This document shows positions 34,871 through 35,823 of a DNA stretch of 35,823 nt, piece by piece. This DNA comes from CAZDCZ01 sp964504155. GTDB lineage: Bacteria; Bacteroidota; Bacteroidia; Bacteroidales; UBA12077. The position numbers and the translations under genes are program-made. How positions within the stretch are numbered: position 1 is the first letter of the stretch; every line of letters begins with the position of its first letter. The stretch is taken from contig CAZDCZ010000024.1 in assembly GCA_964504155.1 (NCBI GenBank), positions 1 through 35,823 of the forward strand, written 5' to 3'. The notes beneath the pieces are model-generated. The model ran no database searches. It had not been told where the DNA came from and saw only the letters and a list, made by a program, of their open reading frames with translations.

Positions 34871-35755
34871 ATGAAAATTGGAATTGTTGGATACACTCAA
34901 GATACTATAGACTTTTTAAAACTTACTAAAAAAGAGCTTAATCTTAAGGTAATTGGAATATATACAAGCAAAAAAAAAGGCTCGTTTTCTGTAAACGAAA
35001 ACATTAAATATTATTCCGATTTTAATAAACTTTTAGAAAATTCTGAAGCAATTTTCTTTATTAATAATAAGTCTAATTTTCTCGAACTTGCTACTTTATC
35101 GATACAACAATCGAAACACATTTTTATTTATAATATTAATAATTTAACAAAAGAAAATACTAATTCATTATTTAAACTTTCGTCAGAGGCAAAAACAAAT
35201 ATTCAAATAAAAAAGACATCTTTTTTTAATCCTATATTTCAAAACTCTCGAAAATATATCGATAATCCTAAATTAATAGAAATACACAGAAAAAATGAAT
35301 CGTCTATTAAATATAGTTATCAGAATCTACTCTCCGATATAGGAATAATAAATAGCTGTATAAATTCGAGTCTAAAAAAGTTAAATACAATAATAATTCC
35401 ATCATCAAAAACAATAAACTCTCTTTTCATTTCTTTTGAATTCGACAATAAGAGCATTGCAACTATTACAACTAACTCTATTTCGAATAAAAACAATGTT
35501 AGTGTAAATTTCTTTCAAACAGAAAAAAATATTACTCTTGACTATAATAGAAAAACTTGCAATTTACTCACTGCAAATGGGTGTAAAACAATAAAAGAAT
35601 CACTACTAAACAAAACTGAAAAATCAGAAATTCTTGAATTAAAAAACTTTATTCATAACTGCAAGAATATCGAACTAAACAACACGTTATCTAACACTTA
35701 CGAGCAAAACTTAATTCTTCTTTTCCTTGAAGTAAATAAGAAACTTAATTATTAA
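34871..35755 (+). CDS. Degenerate Gfo/Idh/MocA-like protein (probable pseudoenzyme)
   Basis: The 294-residue protein follows the plan of Gfo/Idh/MocA NAD(P)-dependent oxidoreductases but lacks their signatures. The Rossmann start reads MKIGIVGYTQDTIDFLK, without the usual second and third glycines of GxGxxG. The strand where EKP normally stands reads KHIFIYNINNLTKEN (82-96), so the conserved catalytic Lys is gone. A segment SFFNPIFQNSRKYI still matches the family's RFNPAF..AKKYI region. The C-terminal half is short and rich in Asn, Ser, Ile and Lys. The reading frame is long and clean, so this is not an obvious decaying gene, and a binding or regulatory role is likely. The assignment rests on pattern rather than strong motifs. 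No partner gene is visible downstream. Confidence 0.6.
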   Translation: MKIGIVGYTQDTIDFLKLTKKELNLKVIGIYTSKKKGSFSVNENIKYYSDFNKLLENSEAIFFINNKSNFLELATLSIQQSKHIFIYNINNLTKENTNSLFKLSSEAKTNIQIKKTSFFNPIFQNSRKYIDNPKLIEIHRKNESSIKYSYQNLLSDIGIINSCINSSLKKLNTIIIPSSKTINSLFISFEFDNKSIATITTNSISNKNNVSVNFFQTEKNITLDYNRKTCNLLTANGCKTIKESLLNKTEKSEILELKNFIHNCKNIELNNTLSNTYEQNLILLFLEVNKKLNY

Positions 35756-35823
35756 AACTCATCAAATTATTATTTAATAGAAATCAGTACACTAGCATCC
35801 GAAAGTCGAAATTTTAAAAAGCC
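35756..35823. other. Window edge, no gene seen
   Basis: This AT-rich tail after the Gfo/Idh/MocA-like gene has no recognisable terminator or start of a gene. Confidence 0.4.

Noticed and set aside
1..35823. CRISPR array, prophage, integrase, transposase, tRNA or rRNA
   Set aside because: I scanned both strands for regular repeats with spacers, tRNA cloverleaf arms, rRNA-like GC-rich stretches and recombinase motifs, and saw none. The only repeats are the palindromic elements reported.

Overview
The window comes from an AT-rich member of the Bacteroidota, probably Bacteroidales/Marinilabiliales-like, although the order is an inference. Several things in the sequence support the phylum: a fused MurF-alanine racemase, a GldB gliding lipoprotein beside a glutamine-dependent NAD synthetase, a secreted giant with a type IX secretion (T9SS) C-terminal domain, a CarboxypepD_reg-like TonB receptor, DUF1573 and TolB-like exported proteins, and Bacteroidota-type -7 boxes (TAnnTTTG) before many genes. 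A 100-N run at 29375-29474 shows that this is a scaffold with a gap.

Left third (1-10.9 kb): an uncharacterised acidic protein diverges from thymidine kinase (tdk), followed by murF-alr (cell-wall D-Ala supply) and an exported beta-lactamase-fold serine hydrolase. The minus strand then carries a cytosolic TIM-barrel glycosidase-like protein, a Crp/Fnr regulator, NAD synthetase and an outer-membrane beta-barrel protein, the last divergent from gldB.

Middle (10.9-21.4 kb): a 1832-residue T9SS cargo protein built from internally duplicated modules; a thioredoxin/glutaredoxin fusion with a stand-alone GroES; a His-rich two-helix membrane protein followed by a TonB receptor with a CxxC in its plug (a candidate metal-uptake pair); and a 55-residue 2[4Fe-4S] ferredoxin. 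Two copies and one remnant of a palindromic, REP/MITE-like intergenic repeat lie in or next to this part (10.98, 17.93 and 30.20 kb).

Right part (21.5-35.8 kb): a tightly packed minus operon encodes a TolB/beta-barrel protein, a half-size TauE/SafE transporter and an M20 amidohydrolase. Divergent from it are a double-DUF1573 protein, an exported S51 (cyanophycinase-like) peptidase and a NUMOD4/HNH plus helix-turn-helix protein. After the gap come a 5'-truncated D-Ala-D-Ala ligase, glycine decarboxylase (gcvP), a pcm-metallohydrolase operon, and a degenerate Gfo/Idh/MocA-like protein that appears to have lost its catalytic motif.

Most of the window is ordinary core and envelope gene content. 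The best leads are the His-rich protein/CxxC TonB receptor pair with a perfect 34-bp palindrome inside the small gene, the apparent oxidoreductase pseudoenzyme, the NUMOD4-HTH protein, the nested palindromic repeat family, and the gap that must hide more than 100 bp of ddl. I did not find a clear new defence or mobile system.
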